A DNA stretch of 64,000 bases, taken from positions 5,965,228 to 6,029,227 of the forward strand of contig NC_017586.1 of assembly GCF_000240165.1 (NCBI RefSeq), in the 5' to 3' direction. The notes under the pieces were generated by a model, which worked only from the letters and a program-made list of their open reading frames with translations, had not been told where the DNA came from and made no database searches. The position numbers were made by a program, and so were the translations under genes. Shown piece after piece: positions 25,588 to 35,230 of this stretch. Source of the stretch: Streptantibioticus cattleyicolor NRRL 8057 = DSM 46488. GTDB lineage: Bacteria > Actinomycetota > Actinomycetes > Streptomycetales > Streptomycetaceae. The number at the start of each line of letters is the position of its first letter. The first letter of the stretch is position 1.

Positions 25588-26580
25588 GTGGACGGCGATC
25601 ACCGGCGGCGGCCGGAACGGTGCCCGGGCGGCGGCCTGGATGCGGTCACCCCGGCGCACGGCGCGGGCGTGATGGCGACCGGGGTGCTCTCGGTCGGGCT
25701 CTCCTCGGCCGGCGCCGGACGGTTGTCGGCGGCCCTGCTGGTGGTGGCCGTCGGGTGGTGGCTGGTGCTGGCGGTGGTCTTCGCGGCGCGTCTGGTGCGG
25801 CGGCCGGAACGCTGGTCGAGCGAGGCGGAGAGCCCGCCGGCGCTGACCGCGGTGGCCGCGACCGCCGTGCTCGGCACCCGTTTCGCGCTGCTCGGCCGGT
25901 ACCCGGTGGCGTGGGCGCTGCTGGCGCTCGCGGCCGTGGCGTGGCTGGGACTGCTGCCGGTGGTGCTGGTACGCCGTGGCCGGCGTGACGCGGTGCCGGG
26001 CTCGGCGTTCCTGGTCACCGTGGCCACCGAGGCGCTCGCGGTGCCGGGTGGCGTGCTCGCCGCCGCGCTGCGTGTCGAGTGGCCGCTGGTGCCCTCCGGC
26101 TGCCTGCTGCTGCTCGGGCTGGTGCTGTACGCGCTGGTGCTCACGCGGTTCGACTTCGGGCAGCTGCGCGACGGGGCGGGGGACCAGTGGATCTTCTGCG
26201 GCGCGGTGGCGATCTCGGCGCTGGCCGCCGCCCGGCTCGACGCGGCGGTGCGCCGGGTGTCCGGTCCAGGCCGCCCGGGTACGGCGGTGACGGTGCTGGA
26301 CGAGGCGGCGCTGGCGCTGCTGCTGGTCTCGTTCGCCTGCTGCCTGGCCGCGCTCTGCTGCGAGGTGCGGTGGCCGCGGCCCAGGTACGACGTACGCCGC
26401 TGGTCGACCGTGTTCCCGCTGGGCATGACCGCGTCGGCGGCGCTGGCCACCGGGCAGACGTCGGGCCTGCGGTGGGCGGCGTCGGCGGGCCGGGCGCTGG
26501 TGTGGGTGGCGCTGGCGGCGTGGGTGGTGGTGGCGGTGGGCGCGCTGCGCCGTTCCGGCCGGAAGGCTGTTACGCAGTAA
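25588..26580 (+). CDS. TDT/SLAC1-family membrane transporter
   Basis: This is a protein of about 330 residues with eight to ten hydrophobic helices. Near the N-terminus it has PAHGAGVMATGVLSVGLS, matching the FALVMATGIVS start of the tellurite-resistance/dicarboxylate transporter family. That family exports C4-dicarboxylates, sulfite or anions. The segment VFPLGMTASAALATG near residue 275 corresponds to the pseudo-symmetric second motif. The GTG at 25588, with GGAAG nine bases upstream, is my choice; a GTG at 25558 is also possible. The stop is followed directly by the AT-rich island before pls. Confidence 0.75.
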   Translation: MDGDHRRRPERCPGGGLDAVTPAHGAGVMATGVLSVGLSSAGAGRLSAALLVVAVGWWLVLAVVFAARLVRRPERWSSEAESPPALTAVAATAVLGTRFALLGRYPVAWALLALAAVAWLGLLPVVLVRRGRRDAVPGSAFLVTVATEALAVPGGVLAAALRVEWPLVPSGCLLLLGLVLYALVLTRFDFGQLRDGAGDQWIFCGAVAISALAAARLDAAVRRVSGPGRPGTAVTVLDEAALALLLVSFACCLAALCCEVRWPRPRYDVRRWSTVFPLGMTASAALATGQTSGLRWAASAGRALVWVALAAWVVVAVGALRRSGRKAVTQ

Positions 26581-26788
26581 ATAATTCGTCCAATTTAAGG
26601 ACTAATCACATTATTTGATGTGGAGTCTACCGATTCTTGGGTAATTGTTTCCTTGTTGGTCGTCATCGGTCACACCGCTCCGTGCGTCTCTATAAGTGCG
26701 CGCGTCCGTTCGCCGGAACGCGCGTCCGCCGCGACAGGCGGCCGAAGCGGCAGCGGTGCCGCACAGAGTCGATCACAAGGAACTGGCG
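26581..26788 (+). promoter_or_regulatory. AT-rich upstream region of the Pls-like synthetase gene
   Basis: About 100 bases here (26578-26680) are dominated by A and T, in sharp contrast to the rest of the window. CACAT and ATGTG (26607-26622) form a small inverted repeat. TATAAG at 26691-26696 could be a -10 element, though I see no good -35. If transcription starts near 26703, the GTG at 26696 cannot be the pls start, which favours the TTG at 26789 with its AAGGAA site. Confidence 0.4.
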
Positions 26789-29700
26789 TTGACCCCTCGT
26801 TCGAGATCCGCCGACCCGGCACGCCGGGCCGCACCAGCTCCCACCGCACCGGACACCGGCGCGGTGTGGCCCGCGGTATCCCCGGCGCCCCCCCGGACCC
26901 TCGTCGACATCCTGCTCGACACCGTCCGCCGGCACCCCACCGCACCGGCCCTCGACGACGGTTCCACGCTCCTGACCTACCGTGCGCTGCTGGCCGACGT
27001 CACCGCCCTCGCCGGCAAGCTGCGCGCCGAGGGCATCGGCGCCGGTGACCGGGTCGGGATACGCGTCCCGTCCGGCACCGCCGATCTGTACGTGGCCGTG
27101 CTGGCCGTGCTGTACGCGGGCGCCGCGTACGTGCCCGTGGACGCCGACGACCCGGACGAGCGGGCCGAGCTGATCTGGTCCGAGGCCGGGGTGTGCGCGG
27201 TGCTCGGGGCCGAGCGGTCGTTGACGCTGCGTCCGGAGGTGGCGGTGGGGGGTGTGGAGCGTGGTCCGGGTCCGGGGGATGACGCGTGGGTGATCTTCAC
27301 GTCGGGGACGACGGGGCGGCCGAAGGGGGTGGCGGTCGGTCATCGGTCGGCGGCGGCGTTCGTGGACGCGGAGGCGGGGTTGTTCTGCCGGGAGCGGCCG
27401 TTGGGTCCGGGGGACCGGGTGCTGGCGGGGTTGTCGGTGGCGTTCGATGCGTCGTGTGAGGAGATGTGGCTGGCGTGGCGGCACGGGGGGTGTCTGGTGC
27501 CGGCGCCGCGGGAGGTGGTGCGGGCGGGGGCTGACTTGGGTCCGTGGCTGGTGGAGCGTGGGGTGACGGTGGTTTCCACGGTGCCGACGCTGGCGGCGTT
27601 GTGGCCGGTGGAGGCGTTGGCGCGGGTGCGGTTGCTGATCGTGGGGGGTGAGGCGTGTCCGGCTGAGCTGGTGGAGCGGCTGGGTGCGGGGCGGGAGATG
27701 TGGAACACCTATGGTCCGACGGAGACCACGGTGGTGGCGTTGGCGGCGCGGCTGGTGCCGGGTGAGCCGGTGCGGATCGGGGTGCCGCTGGCGGGGTGGG
27801 AGGTGGCGGTCGTCGACGCCCGTGGCCGTGCGGTGGCGTGGGGTGGGACGGGTGAGTTGTTGATCGCGGGGGTGGGGACGGCTCGTTATCTGGACGCGGT
27901 CAAGGATGCGGAGAAGTTCGGTGCGCATCCGGTGTTTCCGGGGCGTCGGGTGTACCGCAGTGGTGATCTGGTGCGGGCGGAGCGGGCGGGTCTGGTCTTC
28001 GCCGGACGTGCGGACGAGCAGGTGAAGCTGGCGGGGCGCCGGATCGAACTGGGGGAGGTCGACGCGGCGTTGAGCGCGCTGCCGGGGGTCCGCGCGGCAG
28101 CCGCGGCGGTACGGCAGAGCCCGGCCGGCGGCCAGGTGCTCGTCGGTTACCTGGTCGCCGAGGACGGGCCGCTGGACCTGGCGGCCTTGCGGCACCGGCT
28201 CCTCGACGCCCTGCCGCAGGCCCTCGTCCCCGTACTGACCGTGGTCGACCGGCTGCCGGTACGCACCTCCGGGAAGGTCGACCGGGCCGCCCTGCCCTGG
28301 CCACTGCCGACCCACGAACCGCGGGCCGACGGGGTGCCGGAGGGCACGGCGGCATGGCTCGCCGAACGGTGGCGCGAACTGCTGGGCGTCCCGGTCACCG
28401 CCGACGCCGACTTCTTCGCCCTCGGCGGCACCAGCCTGACCGCGGCCACCCTGGTGACCACGCTGCGCGAGCGCTACCCCGAGGTCTCCGTCGCCGACCT
28501 CTACCACCACCCCGGCCTGCGGCAGCTCGCCGACCACCTCGACACCTCGGCCGGAAGCGGCGGCACCCGGCGCGACGTTCGTCCGGTACCGCGCCGCGCC
28601 GGAGCCGTGCAGGCCGCCGTGGTGACCGCGCTCGCCACCTTCACCGGACTGCGCGCGCTGGTGGTGCTCGCCGCCGTGGACAACCTCCTCGGAGCCCTGC
28701 CGTGGGCGACGCACACCTCGTGGTGGACGGTGGCGGCCGGCTGGCTCGTCCTCCACAGCCTCCCGGCCCGGCTGCTCCTCGGCGCGGGCGCGGCCCGGCT
28801 GCTCACCCGCGGGATCCGCCCGGGCAGCCACCCGCGCGGCGGCCGGGTCCACCTGCGGCTGTGGGCGGCCGAACGGACGGTGGCCACCGTCGGGGTGCCC
28901 CATCTGCTCGGCACCCCGTGGGCCCCGCTCTACGCCAGGCTGCTGGGGTGCGCGGTGGGCCGGAACGTGGTGCTCCACGCCATGCCGCCGGTGACCGGCA
29001 TGGCCGCCTTCGGCGACGGCTGCGCGGTGGAACCCGAGGCCGACGTCGCCGGCCACTGGCTCGACGGCGACGTGCTCCACGTCGGCCCGGTACGCGTCGA
29101 CGCCGGCGCCCGGGTGGCCACCCGCGCCACCCTCCTCCCCGGCGCCCACCTGGGCCCCGGCGCCGAACTCGCCCCCGGCGCCTGCGCCACCGGCCCCGTA
29201 CCCGCCGGCCGCACCTGGACCGGAAGCCCGGCCCGCCCCGGCCGGGACGCCGTGCGGTCCGAAGACGTATCGGCCGGCGGTCCCGTCGGCGGGCGGGCGC
29301 GGTGGTGGCGTGGTGCCTACGCCGTTGCGCTGACCGGGCTGGGGGCGTTGCCGCTGGTCTCGCTGGTTCCGGCGGTGGCGGTGCTGTATCCGCTGGTGGC
29401 CGACGACCGGACGCTCGGGTCGCTCGTGGCTGACCTGTTGTGGAGCGCCCCGCTGCTGACCGTGGTCACGGCGGGTACGTACGCGGGGTTGCTGGCGGCC
29501 GTGGTGCGGGCGGTCGCCCCGGGGCTGCGCCCGGGGGACCACCCGGTCGACGGCGGTGCCGCGTGGTGCGCCTGGCTGACGACGCGGGTGATGGACACCG
29601 CCCGCAGGTCGCTCTTCGCTTGCTACGCCTCGCTGTTCACCCCTGTGTGGCTGCGGTTGCTGGGGGCGCGGGTGGGGCGCCGGGCGGAGGTGTCGACGGT

Positions 29701-30697
29701 GCTCACGCTGCCGGGGCTGCTGCGGGTGCGGGACGGTGCCTTCCTCGCCGACGACACCCTGGCCGCCCCCTTCGAGGTGCGCGGCGGCCGGCTGCGGCTG
29801 GGCCGGGCCGAGATCGGGCAGCGGGCGTTCCTCGGCAACTCCGGGATCGTCGGCCCGGGCCGCACCCTGCTCGCCGGCGCCCTCGTCGGGGTACTGTCGG
29901 ACGTGCCGGAACACGCCGGACCCGGCACGTCGTGGCTGGGCCGGCCGGTCTTCCCGGTGGCCCGCACCGCCGACGCCGCCGATCCCCGGCGTACCTTCGA
30001 CCCGCCGGCCCGGCTGGTGGTGGCGCGCGCGGCGGTGGAGTTGTGCCGGATCGTGCCGCTGATCTGCGCGGCGGTCCTGGCCGACCTGGTCTTCGTGGCC
30101 CTCCAGGCGCTGGTGACCACCGCCGGGGCGCCGGCCGCGGCGGCCTGCGGCGGGGTGCTGCTGCTGGCCGCCGGCACCGTGGCCTGCCTGACCGCCACCG
30201 CCGCCAAGTGGCTGCTGGTCGGCGCCTTCCGGCCGGGCGAACACCCGCTGTGGAGCTCGTTCGTGTGGCGCAACGAGCTGTACGACACCTTCGTCGAACA
30301 GCTCGCGGTGCCGTGGCTGGCCGGCGCGCTGCACGGCACCCCGATGCTCAACGCCTGGCTGCGCACGCTGGGCGCCCGCATCGGCCGCGGGGTGTGGTGC
30401 GAGACGCACTGGCTGCCGGAGACCGACCTGGTGCGGCTGGACGACGGAGCGAGCGTCAACCGGGGCTGCGTGCTGCAGACCCACCTGTTCCACGACCGGC
30501 TGATGCGGATCGACGCCGTCCGGCTGGCCGAGGGCGCAACGCTCGGCCCGCACTCGGTGATCCTCCCCGGCGCCCTGGTCGGCGCGGGAACCGTCGTCGG
30601 ACCCGCTTCGTTGGTCATGCGGGGCGAGACGGTCCCGCCGGGTGGCCGGTGGATGGGCAACCCGGTGGCCGTCTGGCCGTCCGGCGACCGCCGGTGA
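26789..30697 (+). CDS. pls: Epsilon-poly-L-lysine synthetase-like NRPS (Pls architecture)
   Basis: This membrane-bound single-module peptide synthetase has about 1302 residues; known Pls is about 1319. An adenylation domain spans about residues 30-520 (IFTSGTTGRPKG, WNTYGPTETT, YRSGDLVR). A thiolation domain carries Ser549 in LGGTSLT. Three repeats of two membrane helices plus a left-handed-beta-helix-like domain follow, the layout unique to Pls-type enzymes that join lysines through the side-chain amine. By alignment to GrsA the specificity residues read D-A-E-S-I-G-T-V-V-K, close to lysine codes I recall. The TTG start has AAGGAA upstream and is not certain. No terminator separates it from the M1 peptidase gene. 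Confidence 0.9.
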   Translation: MTPRSRSADPARRAAPAPTAPDTGAVWPAVSPAPPRTLVDILLDTVRRHPTAPALDDGSTLLTYRALLADVTALAGKLRAEGIGAGDRVGIRVPSGTADLYVAVLAVLYAGAAYVPVDADDPDERAELIWSEAGVCAVLGAERSLTLRPEVAVGGVERGPGPGDDAWVIFTSGTTGRPKGVAVGHRSAAAFVDAEAGLFCRERPLGPGDRVLAGLSVAFDASCEEMWLAWRHGGCLVPAPREVVRAGADLGPWLVERGVTVVSTVPTLAALWPVEALARVRLLIVGGEACPAELVERLGAGREMWNTYGPTETTVVALAARLVPGEPVRIGVPLAGWEVAVVDARGRAVAWGGTGELLIAGVGTARYLDAVKDAEKFGAHPVFPGRRVYRSGDLVRAERAGLVFAGRADEQVKLAGRRIELGEVDAALSALPGVRAAAAAVRQSPAGGQVLVGYLVAEDGPLDLAALRHRLLDALPQALVPVLTVVDRLPVRTSGKVDRAALPWPLPTHEPRADGVPEGTAAWLAERWRELLGVPVTADADFFALGGTSLTAATLVTTLRERYPEVSVADLYHHPGLRQLADHLDTSAGSGGTRRDVRPVPRRAGAVQAAVVTALATFTGLRALVVLAAVDNLLGALPWATHTSWWTVAAGWLVLHSLPARLLLGAGAARLLTRGIRPGSHPRGGRVHLRLWAAERTVATVGVPHLLGTPWAPLYARLLGCAVGRNVVLHAMPPVTGMAAFGDGCAVEPEADVAGHWLDGDVLHVGPVRVDAGARVATRATLLPGAHLGPGAELAPGACATGPVPAGRTWTGSPARPGRDAVRSEDVSAGGPVGGRARWWRGAYAVALTGLGALPLVSLVPAVAVLYPLVADDRTLGSLVADLLWSAPLLTVVTAGTYAGLLAAVVRAVAPGLRPGDHPVDGGAAWCAWLTTRVMDTARRSLFACYASLFTPVWLRLLGARVGRRAEVSTVLTLPGLLRVRDGAFLADDTLAAPFEVRGGRLRLGRAEIGQRAFLGNSGIVGPGRTLLAGALVGVLSDVPEHAGPGTSWLGRPVFPVARTADAADPRRTFDPPARLVVARAAVELCRIVPLICAAVLADLVFVALQALVTTAGAPAAAACGGVLLLAAGTVACLTATAAKWLLVGAFRPGEHPLWSSFVWRNELYDTFVEQLAVPWLAGALHGTPMLNAWLRTLGARIGRGVWCETHWLPETDLVRLDDGASVNRGCVLQTHLFHDRLMRIDAVRLAEGATLGPHSVILPGALVGAGTVVGPASLVMRGETVPPGGRWMGNPVAVWPSGDRR

Positions 30698-30740
30698 GCC
30701 GGACACGGAAGGAGGAACGGAGCACTGAGGAGTCCACAGC

Positions 30741-32195
30741 GTGTCCATGTCGACGTCGACCCGCCGGGCCTTCCTGGCCGGGATGATCGCCTTGCCGGCC
30801 CTGGGCCTGGCCGCCGACGCCGCGGGTAGGAGCAACGACGAGATGAGGTTCTGGCCACGGCGGCACCACGTTCCGCCCGGTACCCGGTACTTCGCCGAGC
30901 ACGGCGATCCGGAACTCCACGTCGCCGAGTACGACCTGCGTCTGGCCTACCGTCCCGACCGCCGGACGCTGGACGCGGTCGCCCGGATCACCGCCACGCA
31001 CGGCGCCGGCGCCCCCGGTGCCGACCTCGACCTCTCCTCCGCGCTCAAGGTCTCCGAGGTGCTGCTCGACGGCGCCCCGGTGCCTTTCCGGCACCACCGC
31101 GGCAAACTGCGGATCACCCCGGAGGGGGGCTTGCGCGCGGGGCGCCCGTTCCACGCCGAGGTGCGCTACGGGGGCCGGCCCAAGCCGCTGCGCACCGCCG
31201 CCTTCGGCGAGATCGGCTGGGACTACGACGAGGCCGACCCCACCGGTGTGATGGTGGCCAGCCAGCCCGTCGGCGCCCCCTCCTGGTACCCGTGCAACGA
31301 CCACCCCGCCGACAAGGCCGCCTACCGCTTCGAGGTCACCGTCCCGGCCGGCCTCCAGGTGGTCGCCAACGGCGTGCTCACCGACCGCCGCCCGATGCCC
31401 TCCGGCGCTGAGCGGTGGACGTACGAACACGCCGGGCCGATGGCCAGCTACCTGGCCACCCTGGGCATCGGCAGCTACGTCCTCCACTCCCAGCACGGCG
31501 GCAGCGTGCCCATCCGCAACGCCTTCCCGGAGCGGCTGGCCGCCCTCTTCCACCACGACTTCGGCCGCCAGCCGCAGATGACCCGGGTCTTCACCGACCT
31601 GTTCGGGCCGTACCCGTTCGAGGTGTACGGGGCGGTGGTGGTCGACGCCGAACTCGACGACCCGGTGGAGAACCAGACGTTCTCCCTGTTCGGCACCAAC
31701 CACCTCGACGGCCGGCGGGGCAGCGAGCGGCTGGTCGCCCACGAGCTGGTCCACCAGTGGTTCGGCAACAGCGTCACCCTCGCCGACTGGCGCGACATCT
31801 GGCTCAACGAGGGGTTCGCCACCTACGGCGAGTGGCTGTGGTGGGAGTTCTCCGGCGACCGCCCGGCCGCCGCCCACGCCGCCGAACACTGGGCCGACCT
31901 CGACGACGACCCGCAGTGGCTGCGCATCGGCGACCCCGGCCCCGACCGCATCTTCGACGACCGGGTCTACACCCGTGGCGCCTGCACCCTGCACGCGCTG
32001 CGCACCACCGTCGGCGACGACCGCTTCTTCGCCACGCTGCGCGCCTGGGCGGGTGAATACCGCCACCGCAGCGCCGGCACCGCCGAGTTCATCGCCCTGG
32101 CCGAACACCACGCCGGCCGCGAGCTGGGCTCGCTCTTCACCCCCTGGCTCTACGAGAAACGGCTGCCGCCGCTGCCCGGGACCACCGGCGCCTGA
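30741..32195 (+). CDS. M1-family zinc metallopeptidase with Tat signal, partner of Pls
   Basis: This is a 484-residue aminopeptidase-N-like enzyme. It has a twin-arginine signal (STRRAFLAGM, then an Ala/Leu core ending near ADAAG), so it is probably exported folded. The zinc site is H334-E-L-V-H338 with E357 in WLNEGFATYGE, and the substrate-side motif is an acidic VENQTF variant of GAMEN. It is shorter than full M1 enzymes and lacks most of the C-terminal domain. It follows pls by 43 bases. In epsilon-polylysine producers a zinc exopeptidase degrades the polymer or protects the cell, and that is the likely role here. A GTG at 30741 or ATG at 30747 starts it. Confidence 0.88.
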   Translation: MSMSTSTRRAFLAGMIALPALGLAADAAGRSNDEMRFWPRRHHVPPGTRYFAEHGDPELHVAEYDLRLAYRPDRRTLDAVARITATHGAGAPGADLDLSSALKVSEVLLDGAPVPFRHHRGKLRITPEGGLRAGRPFHAEVRYGGRPKPLRTAAFGEIGWDYDEADPTGVMVASQPVGAPSWYPCNDHPADKAAYRFEVTVPAGLQVVANGVLTDRRPMPSGAERWTYEHAGPMASYLATLGIGSYVLHSQHGGSVPIRNAFPERLAALFHHDFGRQPQMTRVFTDLFGPYPFEVYGAVVVDAELDDPVENQTFSLFGTNHLDGRRGSERLVAHELVHQWFGNSVTLADWRDIWLNEGFATYGEWLWWEFSGDRPAAAHAAEHWADLDDDPQWLRIGDPGPDRIFDDRVYTRGACTLHALRTTVGDDRFFATLRAWAGEYRHRSAGTAEFIALAEHHAGRELGSLFTPWLYEKRLPPLPGTTGA

Positions 32196-32275
32196 CCGCG
32201 CGGGGCGCGACCCGACACGCGGCGGCACCCCGTGTCGTCACCGAAACAGCGTGCGCGATCACCCATCGTAAGGGG

Positions 32276-34672
32276 ATGAGATCTTTCCACTCACGCCTGT
32301 GGACCCCGCTGGTGGCCGCGACCACGGTCGTGCTGCTGGTGGGGTCGGCAGGGCCGCTGCCCGCCGCCGACGCCGCCGGATCCGTCACCGATCTGGTCAA
32401 CCCGTTCGTCGGCACCGCCAGTGACAGCAACACCTTCCCCGGGGCCGCGGTGCCCTTCGGGATGGCCCAGGTCTCCCCGGACACCGGCTACTTCGCCGGG
32501 TACGTCTACGGCGGCCCCCGCAGCCGGGCCTCCGGCCACTACCGGGCCTACGACTACGCGCAGAAGCGGATCCGCGGCTTCAGCATGGTCCACCTGTCCG
32601 GGGTCGGCTGCGGGGCCGGCGGCGACCTGCCGACGCTCCCCACCACCGGCCCGGTCACCTCCACCGACTACGCCGACTACGCGGCCTCCTTCTCGCACGC
32701 CTCCGAACGGGCCACCCCGGGCTACTACCGGGTCCGCCTCACCTCCTACGGCGGCATCACCGCGGAGCTGACCGCCACCGCGCGCACCGGACGGCAGCGG
32801 TACTCCTTCCCGGCCACCCGCACCGCCAACGTCCTGGTCAACACCGGCCAGGCGCTGCACAAGGTCACCTCCAGCAGCGTCACCGTGCTCGACGACCGCA
32901 CCGTGGCCACCACCGTCACCGGCCGCGGCTTCTGCGCCGACACCCGGCCCTACACGCTGTACGCGATCACCCGCTTCAGCAGGCCCTTCACCGCCCACGG
33001 CACCTGGAACGGCCGTACCGTGACCGCCGGTTCGCGGCACACCGCGGGCGGCGGGCGGCGCGGCGCCTACCTGCGTTTCGACACCCGTTCCGACCGCACG
33101 GTGACCGCCACCACCGCGCTCAGCTACGTCAGCGCCGCCGGCGCGCGGCGCAACCTGGACCGCGAGGGCGGCGGCGGTTTCGACACGGTGCGCGAGAACG
33201 CCCGCCGCGAATGGGAGCGCCGGCTCGGCCGGTTGCGGGTGCGCGGCGGCACCGAGTCGCGGCGGCGCATGCTCTACTCGGCGCTCTACCACGCGCTGCT
33301 GTCACCCAACGCCGCCGACGACGTCAACGGCGACTACCGCGGCTGGGACGGCCGCGTCCACCGCGCGCGGGGGTTCCGCTACTACCAGAACTGGTCGTTG
33401 TGGGACACCTACCGCACCCAGGCGCGGCTGCTGGAGCTGTTCGCCCCCGGTGAGGCGCGCGACATGGCGCTGTCGCTGCTGAAGGTGAGCCAGCAGGGGT
33501 GGCTGCCCAAGTGGGGGCTGGCCACGGTGGAGACCAACGTCATGACCGGCGACCCGGTCACCCCGTACCTGACCGACGCCTACGCCCAGGGGCTGCTCAA
33601 GGGACACGAGGAGGAGGCGTACACGGCGCTCAAGCGCAACGCCGACTCGGTGCCCTCGGCCTCCTCGCCCTACGAGGGACGCGGCGGCAACCCCCGCTAC
33701 CTCAAGGACGGCTACGTGCCGCTGGAACCGCACGCCGCCCACAAGCCCGGCGACTACGACCCCGTCCAGGGCGGTTCGGCGACCCTGGAGTACGCGCTGG
33801 CCGACGCGGCGCTCGCGGCGATGGCGCACGACCTCGGCCACGACGCCGACGCCGAGCGCTTCCTGGCCCGCGGACACAACTACCGCAACCTGTTCGACCG
33901 CAGGACCGGGTGGTTCCGGGCCCGTGACGCCCGCGGCGCCTTCACCGGCCCGGCCGACCCCAAGGACAGCGTCGGCTTCCACGAGGGCACCGCGGCGCAG
34001 TACATGTGGCTGGTGCCGCAGGACCTGCCCGGACTGGTCGACCTGATCGGCGGCCGGAAGCGGGCCAACGCCCGGCTCGATGCCTTCTTCGGCTACGACC
34101 GGCTGCTGAAGGACCCCTCCGGCACCGCCCGCACGGTGTGGGTGCACGGGCCGTTCGACTACTACCACCAGAACACCTACAACCCGCAGAACGAGCCCGA
34201 CCTGCTGGCGCCCTACACCTACCTGGCCACCGGCGAGCCGTGGAAGAGCGCCGACGTGGTGCGGGCCGCCCTCGCGCTCTACGGCGACAAGCCGAACGGC
34301 ATCCCGGGCAACGACGACATGGGCACCATGTCGGCCTGGGCGGTGCTCTCGGCCATCGGCGTCTTCCCGGTGCAGCCCGGTACGCCGGTGTGGGGGCTGA
34401 GCACGCCCGCGTTCGAGCGGATCGACCTCGCCCTCGACCCGGCGTACTACCCCGGCGGCCAGCTCACCGTCACCGCGCCCGGCGTCTCCGACACCAACCG
34501 CTACGTGCGCTCGGTGCGGGTCGGCGACCGGTCGTGGCCGGCCACCTGGCTGACCACCGACGACCTGCGCAGGAGCGGCACGGTGGCGTTCACCGTGGGC
34601 GGCTCCCACAGCCGCTGGGGCACCGGGGACGACGACGGGCTGCCCGCGATCGGGCCGCGCCGCGACAGGTGA
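32276..34672 (+). CDS. Secreted GH92-family alpha-mannosidase
   Basis: This is a 798-residue secreted glycoside hydrolase. A Sec signal peptide (residues 1-33) precedes the two GH92 parts: an N-terminal beta-sandwich beginning VNPFVGTASDSNTFPGAAVPFGM, and a C-terminal (alpha/alpha)6 barrel. The family catalytic-region motif GIPGNDDMGTMSAW is present near residue 680. GH92 enzymes are calcium-dependent exo-mannosidases, mostly alpha-1,2 or alpha-1,3, acting on yeast mannan or N-glycans. The ATG follows CGTAAGGGG. It lies 80 bases after the peptidase gene, but a functional link to polylysine is not evident. Confidence 0.92.
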   Translation: MRSFHSRLWTPLVAATTVVLLVGSAGPLPAADAAGSVTDLVNPFVGTASDSNTFPGAAVPFGMAQVSPDTGYFAGYVYGGPRSRASGHYRAYDYAQKRIRGFSMVHLSGVGCGAGGDLPTLPTTGPVTSTDYADYAASFSHASERATPGYYRVRLTSYGGITAELTATARTGRQRYSFPATRTANVLVNTGQALHKVTSSSVTVLDDRTVATTVTGRGFCADTRPYTLYAITRFSRPFTAHGTWNGRTVTAGSRHTAGGGRRGAYLRFDTRSDRTVTATTALSYVSAAGARRNLDREGGGGFDTVRENARREWERRLGRLRVRGGTESRRRMLYSALYHALLSPNAADDVNGDYRGWDGRVHRARGFRYYQNWSLWDTYRTQARLLELFAPGEARDMALSLLKVSQQGWLPKWGLATVETNVMTGDPVTPYLTDAYAQGLLKGHEEEAYTALKRNADSVPSASSPYEGRGGNPRYLKDGYVPLEPHAAHKPGDYDPVQGGSATLEYALADAALAAMAHDLGHDADAERFLARGHNYRNLFDRRTGWFRARDARGAFTGPADPKDSVGFHEGTAAQYMWLVPQDLPGLVDLIGGRKRANARLDAFFGYDRLLKDPSGTARTVWVHGPFDYYHQNTYNPQNEPDLLAPYTYLATGEPWKSADVVRAALALYGDKPNGIPGNDDMGTMSAWAVLSAIGVFPVQPGTPVWGLSTPAFERIDLALDPAYYPGGQLTVTAPGVSDTNRYVRSVRVGDRSWPATWLTTDDLRRSGTVAFTVGGSHSRWGTGDDDGLPAIGPRRDR

Positions 34673-34694
34673 GGCGCCCCCGCCCGGCCCCGGC

Positions 34695-35000
34695 TCACCC
34701 CCGCCCCTGGCGGTCGGTGCCGGTGAGCCGGGCGGCCAGCCAGTCGGCGCCGCGCGCGGCGAGCGCGCGGCGCCGCATCCGCCGGGAGCGCGGCAGCAGC
34801 GGCGGGGTGACCGGGGCGGCGGGGACGGTGGCGACCCGGGCCAGCCGGCGGCCGGCCAGCGCCAGGGCGCCCAGCAACTCGGCGCGGACCGCCGGATCAC
34901 GGGTGGCCAGCAGCGCGGTGTAGAGCCCCTCGATGTCGGCGACCGCGGCGGCCACCCGCAGATTGGTCTCGCGGATCCGGCGTAACCGTTCCCGTGACAT
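34695..35000 (-). CDS. Small basic hypothetical protein
   Basis: This is a 101-residue, helical, Arg-rich protein (MSRERLRRIRETNLRVAAAVADIEGLY...). I recognise no domain. The ATG at 35000 has a strong GGGGGAG site on the minus strand, and codon bias is good, which supports it as real. It is convergent with the GH92 gene, with 22 bases between stops, and divergent from the gene at 35231. Confidence 0.55.
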   Translation of the reverse strand: MSRERLRRIRETNLRVAAAVADIEGLYTALLATRDPAVRAELLGALALAGRRLARVATVPAAPVTPPLLPRSRRMRRRALAARGADWLAARLTGTDRQGRG

Positions 35001-35230
35001 CAGTGACGCTCCCCCCATCGGCCGGCCCGCCACCGGACCCCGGAAATTGCCTGGTTGCGCAATGTAGCAAACAAGACGTGAGGTCGCCGCCCGGTATCCC
35101 CCGGGGGTGGTCGCGCGGGGGCATCCGCATGACGTGCGGTGTGACATATGCCGATAATCTGGGCATAGAGGGTGGACAACGCGACGGCCGCCGCCGCGCC
35201 ACCGTCCCCGAGCCGCGATCGGAGACCCCC

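Noticed and set aside
26696-26788. GTG start for the Pls-like gene at 26696
   Set aside because: The extra residues are Arg/Ala-rich and unlike the family, the codon overlaps a possible -10 box, and the TTG at 26789 has a better ribosome site.
26690-30835. A 1381-residue open frame on the minus strand opposite pls
   Set aside because: The plus strand carries all NRPS motifs. The minus frame is His/Gln/Arg/Pro-rich low complexity and spans the AT-rich promoter region.
32213-32237. 7-bp stem with an 11-base loop after the M1 peptidase gene
   Set aside because: The stem is too short and the loop too large to call a terminator with confidence in such GC-rich DNA.
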